Shown in pieces: positions 45,989-54,499 of a DNA stretch of 64,000 nt. The first letter of the stretch is position 1. Every line of letters starts with the position of its first letter. A program made the translations under genes and the position numbers. The notes under the pieces are model-generated. The model saw only the letters and a program-made list of their open reading frames with translations, was not told the DNA's origin and ran no database searches. Source of the DNA: JTS-RE37 sp963756115 (lineage in GTDB: Bacteria > Bacteroidota > Bacteroidia > Flavobacteriales > Flavobacteriaceae); the NCBI GenBank assembly GCA_963756115.1, contig CAVWMN010000002.1, positions 1 to 64,000 on the forward strand. The letters are read 5' to 3'.

Positions 45989-47347
45989 ATGCCCGATACC
46001 ACAGATCCGTATGTCTTATCACCTGAAAAAACACGGCAACCCCCCACCACTTTCCGGGGGAGGCTGAAATTTCTCGGACCCAGTTTCATCCTCTCTGCCT
46101 CCATTGTAGGATCCGGGGAACTGATCGCCACTACGACCCTGGGTGCCAAAGCCGGTTTTATAACTTTTTGGGTAATAATCGTCAGCTGCATCGTGAAGGT
46201 CGCTGTGCAACTGGAGTTTGGAAAACATACCATCCTTACGGGGGAAACCGCCATGCAGGCATTTAATAAGCTTCCGGGCCCGCGCTTCGGGAAAGCGAAG
46301 TGGGCTGTCTGGACAGTTCTGGGCGTAATGGTGATCAAAATGTTACAGGTTGGAGGCATTGTGGGGGGTGTTGCCATCATCCTGAATATCATCTCCCCGG
46401 TTTTGAGTATCCCCTTCTATGCCTTTTTTATAGCTGTCGTGGTAGCATTGATGATCTTCAGGGGCTATTATCAGTTTATAGAGAAGATCTCCCTGGGAAT
46501 GATTGGCCTTTTTACCCTCTTCACTTTTGCGTCCCTCTATTTCCTGACCTTTACCCCCTTCCGGATAACCTGGGATGAAATCTGGAGCGGTCTGCAATTC
46601 AATTTACCCAGGGAAGCAGTGGCAATTGCCTTTGGCGCCTTCGGAATCACAGGCGTAGGCGGGGATGAGATCATCCATTATAATTACTGGTGCCTGGAAA
46701 AAGGTTATGCAGCTTATTCCGGGCAAAATGACCAGTCCCCGGAGTGGAAGGCCAGGGCAAACGGCTGGATGAAAGTGATGAAATTGGATGCGCTTTTAGC
46801 CATGTGTGTCTATACGGCCGTAACAGCAGCTTTCTATCTCCTGGGAGCAGCAGTACTCCACGCCCGGGGGGAGATGCCCGAAGGATATGCCATGGTGGAA
46901 ACACTCTCAGCAATGTATACCGAATCCCTGGGGCCCCTGGCCAGGGACGCCTTTCTGGTCGGGGCTTTTATCACGCTGTTTTCAACCCTTTTCGCAGCCC
47001 TGGCTGCCTGGACGCGGCAGTTATCCGATATTTTCGGGCAGCTTGGTTGGATAAACTTTGATAATTACAGGATCCGAAAAAGGACCGTGGCAATTTTGGC
47101 ATGGGCGATCCCCTTGCTGTGGGCTACCCTTTTTGTGTTTATCCAATTGCCGGTGTTGATGATAATTACCGGTGGGATAGTAGGTTCCTTTTTGTTATTC
47201 CTAGTGATTTTTGCGGTTTTACATTTCCGGTATATAAGATTGCAACCCCATTTCGTACCCGGATTTTGGTATGACCTGGTATTATGGATCAGTATCCTCA
47301 GCATTGCCGGGGTTGGGGTTCTTGGAATCGTTAAACTGGTGAGTTAA
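45989..47347 (+). CDS. Nramp-related transporter lacking the canonical DPGN metal motif
   Basis: 452 residues, about eleven to twelve spans, with Nramp-family overall organisation. In span 1, where true Nramp proteins have DPGN for metal binding, this protein has SIVGSGEL (after GPSFILSA), and span 6 has TGVGGDEIIHYNYW. It therefore belongs to a divergent branch whose substrate may not be Mn2+ or Fe2+. It precedes a D-aminoacylase-like gene by 28 bp on the same strand, which may hint at an organic or related substrate. Confidence 0.82.
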   Translation: MPDTTDPYVLSPEKTRQPPTTFRGRLKFLGPSFILSASIVGSGELIATTTLGAKAGFITFWVIIVSCIVKVAVQLEFGKHTILTGETAMQAFNKLPGPRFGKAKWAVWTVLGVMVIKMLQVGGIVGGVAIILNIISPVLSIPFYAFFIAVVVALMIFRGYYQFIEKISLGMIGLFTLFTFASLYFLTFTPFRITWDEIWSGLQFNLPREAVAIAFGAFGITGVGGDEIIHYNYWCLEKGYAAYSGQNDQSPEWKARANGWMKVMKLDALLAMCVYTAVTAAFYLLGAAVLHARGEMPEGYAMVETLSAMYTESLGPLARDAFLVGAFITLFSTLFAALAAWTRQLSDIFGQLGWINFDNYRIRKRTVAILAWAIPLLWATLFVFIQLPVLMIITGGIVGSFLLFLVIFAVLHFRYIRLQPHFVPGFWYDLVLWISILSIAGVGVLGIVKLVS

Positions 47348-47375
47348 CTTAGTATCGAAAAAAAAATCCTGGTAT

Positions 47376-49049
47376 ATGGCTTTAAATAAATTCAACTATT
47401 GTTTCTGTCTTCTTACCCTGTATTGGCTGATCGGAGCTTGTTCCCCTGGAAATAAATATGACATCCTGATAAAAAATGGAAAGATCATTGACGGATCGGG
47501 TAACGCATCTTATATCGGGTCCCTGGCGATCAATGGGGATACAATAGCCGCCATTGGCGAATTGAGGGATGCGAAGGGGACTGTCGAAATAGATGCCACA
47601 GGTTTGGTGGTAGCCCCGGGTTTTATCAATATGCTGAGCTGGGCTAACGAATCATTGATTGAAGACGGGCGGTCACAGGGTGATCTGCGGCAGGGTGTTA
47701 CCCTGGAGGTACTGGGAGAAGGTCATTCTATGGGCCCATTAAATGAAGCCATGAAGCAGGACATGAAGGATGGCCAGCAAAACATCCGCTATGATATCCC
47801 CTGGACCACCCTTGGCGACTACCTGGAATTCCTGGAAAAGAAAGGGATAAGCCCCAATGTGGCATCGTTTGTCGGCAATGGTACATTACGGGAATATGTT
47901 ATGGGGTATGAGAACAGGGTTCCCACAGAAAATGAAATGGCGACCATGAAGGAACTTACCCAACAGGCGATGGAGGAAGGGGCTGTGGGACTATCCACAT
48001 CCTTGATCTATGTGCCCAGCGGCCATGCCGGTACATCGGAAATCATAGAACTGGCAAAAGTTGCCGCAAAATCGAAAGGAATGTACATCTCCCACATCCG
48101 TGACGAAGAGGAAAAACTGCTTGAGGCTGTACAGGAATTGATCCGTATCGCCGATAAAGCCGGAATCCGGGCCGAGATCTACCACTTCAAGGCTTCAGGT
48201 ACTGAAAACTGGGACTTGCTCGACAAGGCTATTACCCTGGTCGACAGCGCACGGGCACTGGGACTGGAGATTACAACGGATATGTACATGTACAATGCCA
48301 GTTCAACCGGCCTGAACGTATTGTTGCCGGCATGGGCAAAAGAAGGAGGGCATGCTGCCACAATGCAATTGATAGAGCAACCGGCCCAACGTAAAAAGAT
48401 GGTCGAAGAAATAAAATTCCATGTGCCCCCGGAGAAAATTCTGCTGGTTGGATTCCGCAACAAGGAACTGCGGGGCCTTATCGGGAAAACGCTGGCGGAA
48501 GTTGCTGCTGAACGCAATGCACCTCCTGCAGAAACCGTTGCCGACCTGATCCACGAAGATGACAGCCGGATACAGGTGGTCTATTTTTCAATGTCGGAAG
48601 ATAATATCCGGAAAAAGCTCGCACTGCCGTATATGTCCATATGCTCCGATGCCGGATCCTATGCTACGGAAGGTGTATTCCTGGAACAAAGTACCCACCC
48701 CAGGGCGTACGGATCGTTTGCCCGGCTTCTGGGCCACTATGTGCGGGATGAAAAAGTAATCTCCCTGGAAGAAGCAGTTTATAAATTAACCACGCTCCCG
48801 GCCACCAACCTCCGGTTGAAGAAGCGGGGTTCCCTTCAAAAAGGGTACTTCGCAGACGTAGTTTTATTTGATTCGACGGAGATCAGGGACAATGCCACCT
48901 TTGAAAAACCACACCAGTATGCCACGGGCATGCAGCATATTTTTGTCAACGGGGTACAGGTCCTGAAGGATGGGGAGCATACCGGCGCACTCCCCGGCAG
49001 GGTAGTCAGGGGACCCGGTTGGACCGGAATCCAATCCGTAAAAAAATAG
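47376..49049 (+). CDS. D-aminoacylase-like amidohydrolase lipoprotein without HxH site
   Basis: 557 residues, lipobox LIGAC (Cys about 22). Amidohydrolase architecture: YDILIKNGKIIDGSGN, a barrel with ISHIRDE and EIYHFKASG (His ligands of the beta metal site, about 233 and 269) and SDAGSYATEG (Asp, about 428). The first-strand HxH that binds the alpha metal is replaced by GFINMLSWANES, and the usual NCG Cys is replaced by GEGHS. So a mononuclear site like that of D-aminoacylase, or a changed chemistry, is expected. Likely acts on N-acyl-D-amino acids or related amides outside the cytoplasm. Confidence 0.82.
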   Translation: MALNKFNYCFCLLTLYWLIGACSPGNKYDILIKNGKIIDGSGNASYIGSLAINGDTIAAIGELRDAKGTVEIDATGLVVAPGFINMLSWANESLIEDGRSQGDLRQGVTLEVLGEGHSMGPLNEAMKQDMKDGQQNIRYDIPWTTLGDYLEFLEKKGISPNVASFVGNGTLREYVMGYENRVPTENEMATMKELTQQAMEEGAVGLSTSLIYVPSGHAGTSEIIELAKVAAKSKGMYISHIRDEEEKLLEAVQELIRIADKAGIRAEIYHFKASGTENWDLLDKAITLVDSARALGLEITTDMYMYNASSTGLNVLLPAWAKEGGHAATMQLIEQPAQRKKMVEEIKFHVPPEKILLVGFRNKELRGLIGKTLAEVAAERNAPPAETVADLIHEDDSRIQVVYFSMSEDNIRKKLALPYMSICSDAGSYATEGVFLEQSTHPRAYGSFARLLGHYVRDEKVISLEEAVYKLTTLPATNLRLKKRGSLQKGYFADVVLFDSTEIRDNATFEKPHQYATGMQHIFVNGVQVLKDGEHTGALPGRVVRGPGWTGIQSVKK

Positions 49050-49080
49050 GTTCCGGCTGCTGGTTACAATTCCCCTTCCC

Positions 49081-49581
49081 TTATTTTTTGCCTCTGTACG
49101 CGGCTACTTCTGAAGGGGTGATTTCAGAAGCAGAATTCCCAAAACTATTTCGGATATAGGAAGTAACATGGGCGACATCCGCATCACTCAGCGATGGGAA
49201 GGCAGGCATCGCATTGGCATAGGTTGTACCGTTGACAACCAATCCCACGTTGGACCCGTTGAGGATAATCCCCAGCAGGCGATCCGTATCGCCTGTGACA
49301 TAATCGGTTTGCTTCAGCGGTGGGTTCAATCCCGGAACCCCGCTGCCGGTAACCTGATGGCAAACCAGGCAATTCCGGGTATAGACCTGTTCCCCGGCCA
49401 CCATGTATTCTGGCAGGGGTGTATCCATTTTCGTTCCCGCTGTATCCGAATCCTGGGCTGATCCTGAATTGCCGGGAGTTTTTTTCCCTTCCCCTGAACC
49501 TCCGCAGCCGGTTACCATAGATAGGGCTATACATGAGAGTAGCAGGATATAGAAACGGATTGGTTTTTGGTGTATGGCCAC
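49081..49581 (-). CDS. Cytochrome c lipoprotein
   Basis: 166 residues with a lipobox (MVTGC, Cys about 26) and a low-complexity linker. One class I heme c domain: CLVCH (about 91-95) binds heme, and Met in ANAMPAFPSL (about 127) is the likely axial ligand. It carries electrons in the periplasm. The gene overlaps the PQQ-type sugar dehydrogenase upstream by one base, so it is probably that enzyme's electron acceptor. Confidence 0.93.
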   Translation of the reverse strand: MAIHQKPIRFYILLLSCIALSMVTGCGGSGEGKKTPGNSGSAQDSDTAGTKMDTPLPEYMVAGEQVYTRNCLVCHQVTGSGVPGLNPPLKQTDYVTGDTDRLLGIILNGSNVGLVVNGTTYANAMPAFPSLSDADVAHVTSYIRNSFGNSASEITPSEVAAYRGKK

Positions 49582-50915
49582 TATTCCTGCTCCTTCTGGT
49601 TGTAGACAACACGGTATACCGTGCCGCCGGAATCATCAGATATATAAAGGGAACCATCGGGTCCCTGGGCCAACCCCATGGGGCGGTGTTTCGCCTGGTC
49701 CGGGGAAAGGATTTGTCCTGGTCCGGCGAATCCATCGGCAAAAACCTGCCATTCCCCACTGGGCTTTCCATTGGCAAACGGTACAAAGGCTACCATGAAT
49801 CCCGCCTGTTCTTCCGGGGCCCTGTTCCAGGAACCATGAAATGCAATAAAAGCACCGTTCTTATACGTCTCCGGGAACATATCCCCCGTGTAGAACAGCA
49901 ATCCATTGGGTGCCATGTGGGCCGGGAAGGCCGCAACCGGGTCAATGGCATCCTCGCCGCCGGTCTTTTGCCCGTCACCTCCATATTCCGGCGACAGTAT
50001 TTTTTGCTTTTTTTCCTGGTCATAATAGATATAGGGCCAGCCTGCATCATCACCCTGGTTTACAGCGTACAATGTTTCCGCCGGAAGGTTGGCAGATTTT
50101 TGCACATCATATAAATCGGGGTACAAGGTGTTCAGTTGGTCCCGGCCGTGCTGCATCACAAAAAGCTGTCCAGCTTCTTCATTCCAGTCCAATCCTACGA
50201 CATTTCGCAACCCGGTGGCATACCGTTCTCCATCCCCATAGGTTTGCATCGTTTTGTCTGTTTTGAATTGCCAGACCCCACCGGCTGAATCCAGGATCGT
50301 ACAGGGCATCATACCAGGGGAACCCAGGGTACGGTCCTCTACCTGGCAGTTATTGGAATAGGCACCGATGGTGACATAGATATTGCCCTTACCATCCAAG
50401 GTAATTGATTTGGAAGCATGTTGCCTCCTGCTTATCAGATTGTTAACCACTGTATCCGGTTGAGCGGGGTTGCTAACCTTCTGGTTTTCGTCCAGTCCAT
50501 ACCGGAACACAGCTTCATCCGAAGTAGCATACAGGTAATTTCCATCTACAAAGATCCCTGTCCCCCCGTAATCCCCAAACCCTTCTCTGGAATCGGCTTT
50601 CCCATCACCATCTGTGTCTTCCAGATAATAGATGCCTTTACCATCCAGTGTTTCACTCAGTTTTAAATAGATCCCCCCTTTGGAGGTTACCGCTATGTGG
50701 CGGGGCTTCCCAAGGGAATCGACCACTTTTAACGCCCCGAACCCGGCCGGGAGTTGCAGCCCGGCATTGTCCGTATTAATTGCCAGTGCTGGTTGCACTG
50801 CGTTTTCCTTGGTTTCTTCCCCACAGGCTACAGCCAAAAAGGTGGCCGTGAAAAACAGGAAGTAAATAGGGTTCTTTGCCCACCGGTTTATAGATTTCTG
50901 CATAGTATGATCCAT
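49581..50915 (-). CDS. PQQ-dependent sugar dehydrogenase (sorbosone dehydrogenase-like) lipoprotein
   Basis: 444 residues with a lipobox (LAVAC, Cys about 31). The beta-propeller has repeated blade edges, for example GKGIYYLEDTDGDGKAD, ATGLRNVVGLDW and HMAPNGLLFYTG with FHGSWNRAPEEQAG near 380, the usual signature of L-sorbosone/glucose dehydrogenases using PQQ. The substrate is unknown; aldoses to lactones or acids are typical. Next gene: cytochrome c, overlapping by one base. No PQQ synthesis genes are in the window. Confidence 0.88.
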   Translation of the reverse strand: MDHTMQKSINRWAKNPIYFLFFTATFLAVACGEETKENAVQPALAINTDNAGLQLPAGFGALKVVDSLGKPRHIAVTSKGGIYLKLSETLDGKGIYYLEDTDGDGKADSREGFGDYGGTGIFVDGNYLYATSDEAVFRYGLDENQKVSNPAQPDTVVNNLISRRQHASKSITLDGKGNIYVTIGAYSNNCQVEDRTLGSPGMMPCTILDSAGGVWQFKTDKTMQTYGDGERYATGLRNVVGLDWNEEAGQLFVMQHGRDQLNTLYPDLYDVQKSANLPAETLYAVNQGDDAGWPYIYYDQEKKQKILSPEYGGDGQKTGGEDAIDPVAAFPAHMAPNGLLFYTGDMFPETYKNGAFIAFHGSWNRAPEEQAGFMVAFVPFANGKPSGEWQVFADGFAGPGQILSPDQAKHRPMGLAQGPDGSLYISDDSGGTVYRVVYNQKEQE

Positions 50916-50934
50916 TTAAATATGTTTATTGATT

Positions 50935-51696
50935 TTATAAAGGTTTTAGAAAAACTTTTCGAATGTTGGATACCGAATCGGCATAGATCTCCTTGGAATT
51001 CATCTTTTTCCATGCGGGGCTTTCGCCAAATGCCTTCCAGCTGGCATTATGCTCGTCCATATCCCTGAAATTAAGCATGTAGGTAAGGCTGGGCCGGTAG
51101 GGACCAATTATCATTTCCCCGAAAAATACGGGGTGGAGTGCCACTTTCAAAAACAGGTCGATCTCCTCGTCATTGAACATTTTTATTTTACGCCTTACGG
51201 CATCTTCGCTATACCCCTCATAGGTCCTTAGTTCAAACAGCGAAGCCCCGTCTACCGGGGCCATCATTGCAGGCATCCCGTCAAAGGCCAGCAGCAATGA
51301 AGATGCATATCGGTTATAAAGCGCCTGCTCCTTGGTAAGCGCGTTATAATCGGAAGCAAGGGTTGTATAGTCCGGATCGGATTGCAGCGTTTGTGCCTTC
51401 ATAAAGGTTGCTGCATCCGGATAAGCGATAAGGACCCACAGATTGGCAGGATCTGAATTTCCCAATTCCGTAAACACCATATAATTTGTGGCTCCAAGTC
51501 TTTTCAGGCTTTTGCCCAGAACCTGGGTGAGATATTCTTTCAGCATATTTTGATTACCTCTGAATTTGGCCTCATAGGTACGGATTTCATACAATTCCCT
51601 GCCTGCCATCGGGGAAGTCCCGCCCGCTTGTCCAAAGGTTGCAAATGGCAGGGCCCCGGAAGCAGCTGCGGCGTATAAAAACTTTCGTCTTTTCAT
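50935..51696 (-). CDS. Exported NIPSNAP-family protein
   Basis: 253 residues. N-terminus MKRRKFLYAAAASGALPFA is a Tat-like (RRKFL) or Sec signal. Two NIPSNAP ferredoxin-like domains follow: REL YEIRTYEAK near 34 and ASLFELRTYEGYSEDAVRRK near 148. NIPSNAP proteins have no known enzymatic role in bacteria but often sit with sugar-acid dehydratase genes, as here. It lies 19 bp upstream of the PQQ dehydrogenase gene and probably shares its transcript. Confidence 0.88.
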   Translation of the reverse strand: MKRRKFLYAAAASGALPFATFGQAGGTSPMAGRELYEIRTYEAKFRGNQNMLKEYLTQVLGKSLKRLGATNYMVFTELGNSDPANLWVLIAYPDAATFMKAQTLQSDPDYTTLASDYNALTKEQALYNRYASSLLLAFDGMPAMMAPVDGASLFELRTYEGYSEDAVRRKIKMFNDEEIDLFLKVALHPVFFGEMIIGPYRPSLTYMLNFRDMDEHNASWKAFGESPAWKKMNSKEIYADSVSNIRKVFLKPL

Positions 51697-51846
51697 ACTA
51701 TTTTCTGTTAGTTTTTAAGGTTCCTTACAATCTCCCGATTGCAGGTAAATAAAAGTAAGGATAAAAGAAGCGCTTTAAAAGAATAGTGCTGCCGTTCGGA
51801 CAGTTTTTTCAAATCTGTTAGCGTTCCCTATTTCCTTTACACACTT

Positions 51847-52785
51847 TTATAATTGCGGGTTAGCCTCAAGATAGTCTTCCAGCTCTTTACGTGTCATGGG
51901 AAGATTACTGTCCGGATACTCCTTTAACCAGCTTTTAAAATCGGTTATTATATCCGGTGTCCACCGGGTATCGATTTGACCGGGGGTATACTTTTTCTCC
52001 CGAAGCCTCTGAAAACCAAACTGATCCCGCAGTCCTACCACTTCTGAGGACAGCACCAGCTGGGCCACGAGGTGGGCAGGAATGAAAACGGTACCATGCC
52101 GGTTGGCAAGGACAACATCCCCGGGAAGTACGATTGCCCGTCCAATCCGGATAGGTTTGTTGATACTGGTAAGCATTTCCTGCTGAAGGTAGGATGGATC
52201 AGCTCCCCGGTACCACCCGTTGAAGCCTTTGATATCGAGCAGCCCTGCCACATCCCGGACCCCGGCATCAAAGATGACACCATTGCCCGAATTGGCATAG
52301 ATCGCATTACCGAGGTTAGACCCTATCAGGGTACCATCTATGATGCGGCCATACCCATCGGCCACATAAACATCACCCGGCTTTAAAATCTCAATGGGCC
52401 ATGAATTGCTGCCCCCAACAGTGTCCCTGTTCTCACGGGCACCTTCCAATTGGATCAGTTGTCTAAAGTCGGGCCTCAGCGGCATGTATTGAGCCGTCAC
52501 GACCCGCCCGGTCATAACACTGTCCGGGTGGATGATCTCCCAATCCCCCTCGTACTGATTGTGGTAATTCAGCCCCCTCAGGTAGCCCCATGCTTCCTCG
52601 ATCTGTATTTTTTTAAGCCGGTTTAGAAGCGCTTCAGGAACTTTCGGCCTGCCGTCCGCAGACCGTTCACCTTGCCAGTTGGAAGTAAGCGATTTAATAT
52701 ATTCCGGGGTAGATGCTACACCCTGGGCTTGTCCAATAGCTGCCAGGATCAGGCACATGCCGGTAACAATAAATTTTCTATACAT
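51847..52785 (-). CDS. Exported RraA-family (aldolase-like) protein
   Basis: 312 residues with a Sec signal (LILAAIGQAQ). The RraA/HMG-aldolase fold has the Arg-Asp pair in FDAGVRDVAG (about 176-177), which binds metal and substrate in class II pyruvate aldolases. The later GDVVLANRHGTVFIP motif has Asn where family aldolases often have Asp. RraA-like aldolases split 4-hydroxy-4-methyl-2-oxoglutarate and similar keto acids, so it could cleave the keto-deoxy acid made by the dehydratase. Not the RNase E inhibitor, being exported. Confidence 0.83.
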   Translation of the reverse strand: MYRKFIVTGMCLILAAIGQAQGVASTPEYIKSLTSNWQGERSADGRPKVPEALLNRLKKIQIEEAWGYLRGLNYHNQYEGDWEIIHPDSVMTGRVVTAQYMPLRPDFRQLIQLEGARENRDTVGGSNSWPIEILKPGDVYVADGYGRIIDGTLIGSNLGNAIYANSGNGVIFDAGVRDVAGLLDIKGFNGWYRGADPSYLQQEMLTSINKPIRIGRAIVLPGDVVLANRHGTVFIPAHLVAQLVLSSEVVGLRDQFGFQRLREKKYTPGQIDTRWTPDIITDFKSWLKEYPDSNLPMTRKELEDYLEANPQL

Positions 52786-52877
52786 ATATTCAAAGTTTAA
52801 AGGTTGCGGGTACGATTATTAATTCAAATCTGCCGTTTTATCCCGGTAGCCCCTAACACGGCGCCACCCTTTCCTCT

Positions 52878-54377
52878 TTAGCTGAAGGACCGGTCATGGG
52901 ATCGCAGTTCATCCCATTCATTGGTAGGTGCAAAATAGGATTTATCCTTTGGATGTACATGTTTTTTCAATACCTCTTCATTTAATTCTATCCCCAATCC
53001 CGGTGCTGAGAGGGGAACCGTAGCAAACCCCTTATCGATCATTTTGAATCCCCCTACGGTGGTTACAAGGTCTTCCCACCAGGGCAAATCCACGGAGTGG
53101 TGTTCCAGCGCCAAAAAGTTTTGGGTGGCGGCTGCACAGTGGACGGATGCCATAAAGGAAACAGGTGTTCCCGCCTGGTGCATCGCCATGGCTATTCCAA
53201 ATTCTTCTGCATAGTCACCGATCCTCTTGGTCTCCAGCAATCCGCCGGAAGATGCCAGGTCCGGGTGGATAATATCCACTGCATGCTCGTGGATCAGCGG
53301 TTTGAAATCCTTTAATAAATAGATATCCTCCCCGGTAGTTGTGGGGGTTTCAATAGCGTTGGTTATGGTTTTCCATTGTTCTGTATACTGCCAGGGCACC
53401 ATATCCTCGAACCAGGCCAGTCTGTATTTTTCCAGCGATCGGGCCAGTCGGATACAGTTATTGAGGTCAAAGTGTCCATAGTGATCCGTGGAGATAGGTA
53501 TCTCATACCCCACCATATTGCGCACATTTTCCACAATCGCTGCCAGTTCCTCCAATCCCTTCTCCGTGATCTGGACCTGCGTAAAAGGATGCATGGCATT
53601 GCTGTAACTCATGAAATTTCGCTGGTCCCCCCACTGCGACAAGTTTCCGTTGGGATCCTCCCAAAATTTTCCGTTTACCACGGTGCCCGGTTTACCCTTG
53701 AGCTCTGCAATGGAAACATCCATTTTCAACCAGGTGTACCCCTGCTCTTTAACACGGTATTCGATCAGTTTTTTTTGTTCTTCGGGCGACTGGGCTTCCG
53801 GCGTATCTGCATACATACGGATCTTATCCCGGTACCTTCCTCCCAACAACTGCCATGCGGGCACGTTGTACGCTTTGCCGCAGAGGTCCCATAACGCCAT
53901 TTCAACCGCACATACGCCGCCGGCTTGCCGTGAAGGACCGCCAAACTGCCGGATGCTTTTAAATACCTGTTCAACATTACAGGGGTTTTTTTGAAGGATC
54001 CGGCTTTTAAGCATCAGGGCATATCGCACATCAGCAGCATCACGTACCTCCCCCAGGCCGTAAATCCCCTGGTTGGTATCGATCCGGATAATGGCAGTAC
54101 CCCCCATCACATCGGTTAGCACATACCGCATGTCTGTAATCTTTAGTTCTGATGGGGCTGATGACCTGTTCACTTTGGAGGTTGCATGGGATACCCTTTC
54201 CTCAAAAGCATAGCCGGCCATACCTGAAAGGGCGATACCCCCGAGGGCTGTCTTTTTTAAAAAATTCCGGCGGGCAACTGTAGTACGGGGGTTATTTTCT
54301 TCCAGTTCCCGCATGGCAACCTGCTCCGCTTCGGTTTTCCTGTGCCTTGCAATCAGGTGTTGTAAATGGTTTTTCAT
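52878..54377 (-). CDS. Tat-exported enolase-superfamily protein (mandelate racemase/sugar-acid dehydratase type)
   Basis: From ATG 54377, 499 residues. The N-terminus carries VARRNFLKKTALGGIALSG, a twin-arginine signal. The barrel shows the LKMD lysine motif (about 225) and three acidic metal ligands in ISTDHYG, WFEDMVPW and TTGEDIY (about 297, 322, 350), with His in HQAGTPVS. The set fits acid-sugar dehydratases such as mannonate/gluconate types. An exported member is unusual. RraA and NIPSNAP genes lie just downstream on the same strand. Confidence 0.86.
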   Translation of the reverse strand: MKNHLQHLIARHRKTEAEQVAMRELEENNPRTTVARRNFLKKTALGGIALSGMAGYAFEERVSHATSKVNRSSAPSELKITDMRYVLTDVMGGTAIIRIDTNQGIYGLGEVRDAADVRYALMLKSRILQKNPCNVEQVFKSIRQFGGPSRQAGGVCAVEMALWDLCGKAYNVPAWQLLGGRYRDKIRMYADTPEAQSPEEQKKLIEYRVKEQGYTWLKMDVSIAELKGKPGTVVNGKFWEDPNGNLSQWGDQRNFMSYSNAMHPFTQVQITEKGLEELAAIVENVRNMVGYEIPISTDHYGHFDLNNCIRLARSLEKYRLAWFEDMVPWQYTEQWKTITNAIETPTTTGEDIYLLKDFKPLIHEHAVDIIHPDLASSGGLLETKRIGDYAEEFGIAMAMHQAGTPVSFMASVHCAAATQNFLALEHHSVDLPWWEDLVTTVGGFKMIDKGFATVPLSAPGLGIELNEEVLKKHVHPKDKSYFAPTNEWDELRSHDRSFS

Positions 54378-54499
54378 AATACTGGTTTTTAATGGATGTA
54401 CCGTTGAAACAGGATACAACAGATCAAATGGGGCCATCGGTTACCATCGTTTTCCGCATACATGGCTAGACGGGTATCCTTTCCCTGGCGCCTGTAACA

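Noticed and set aside
49050..49090. Possible bidirectional terminator (AAAAAATA and TTATTTTTT)
   Set aside because: Only A/T pairing over a 30-nt loop; too weak to call.
49533..50114. 193-residue plus-strand frame
   Set aside because: Lies opposite the well-supported PQQ-type dehydrogenase gene and has no domain.
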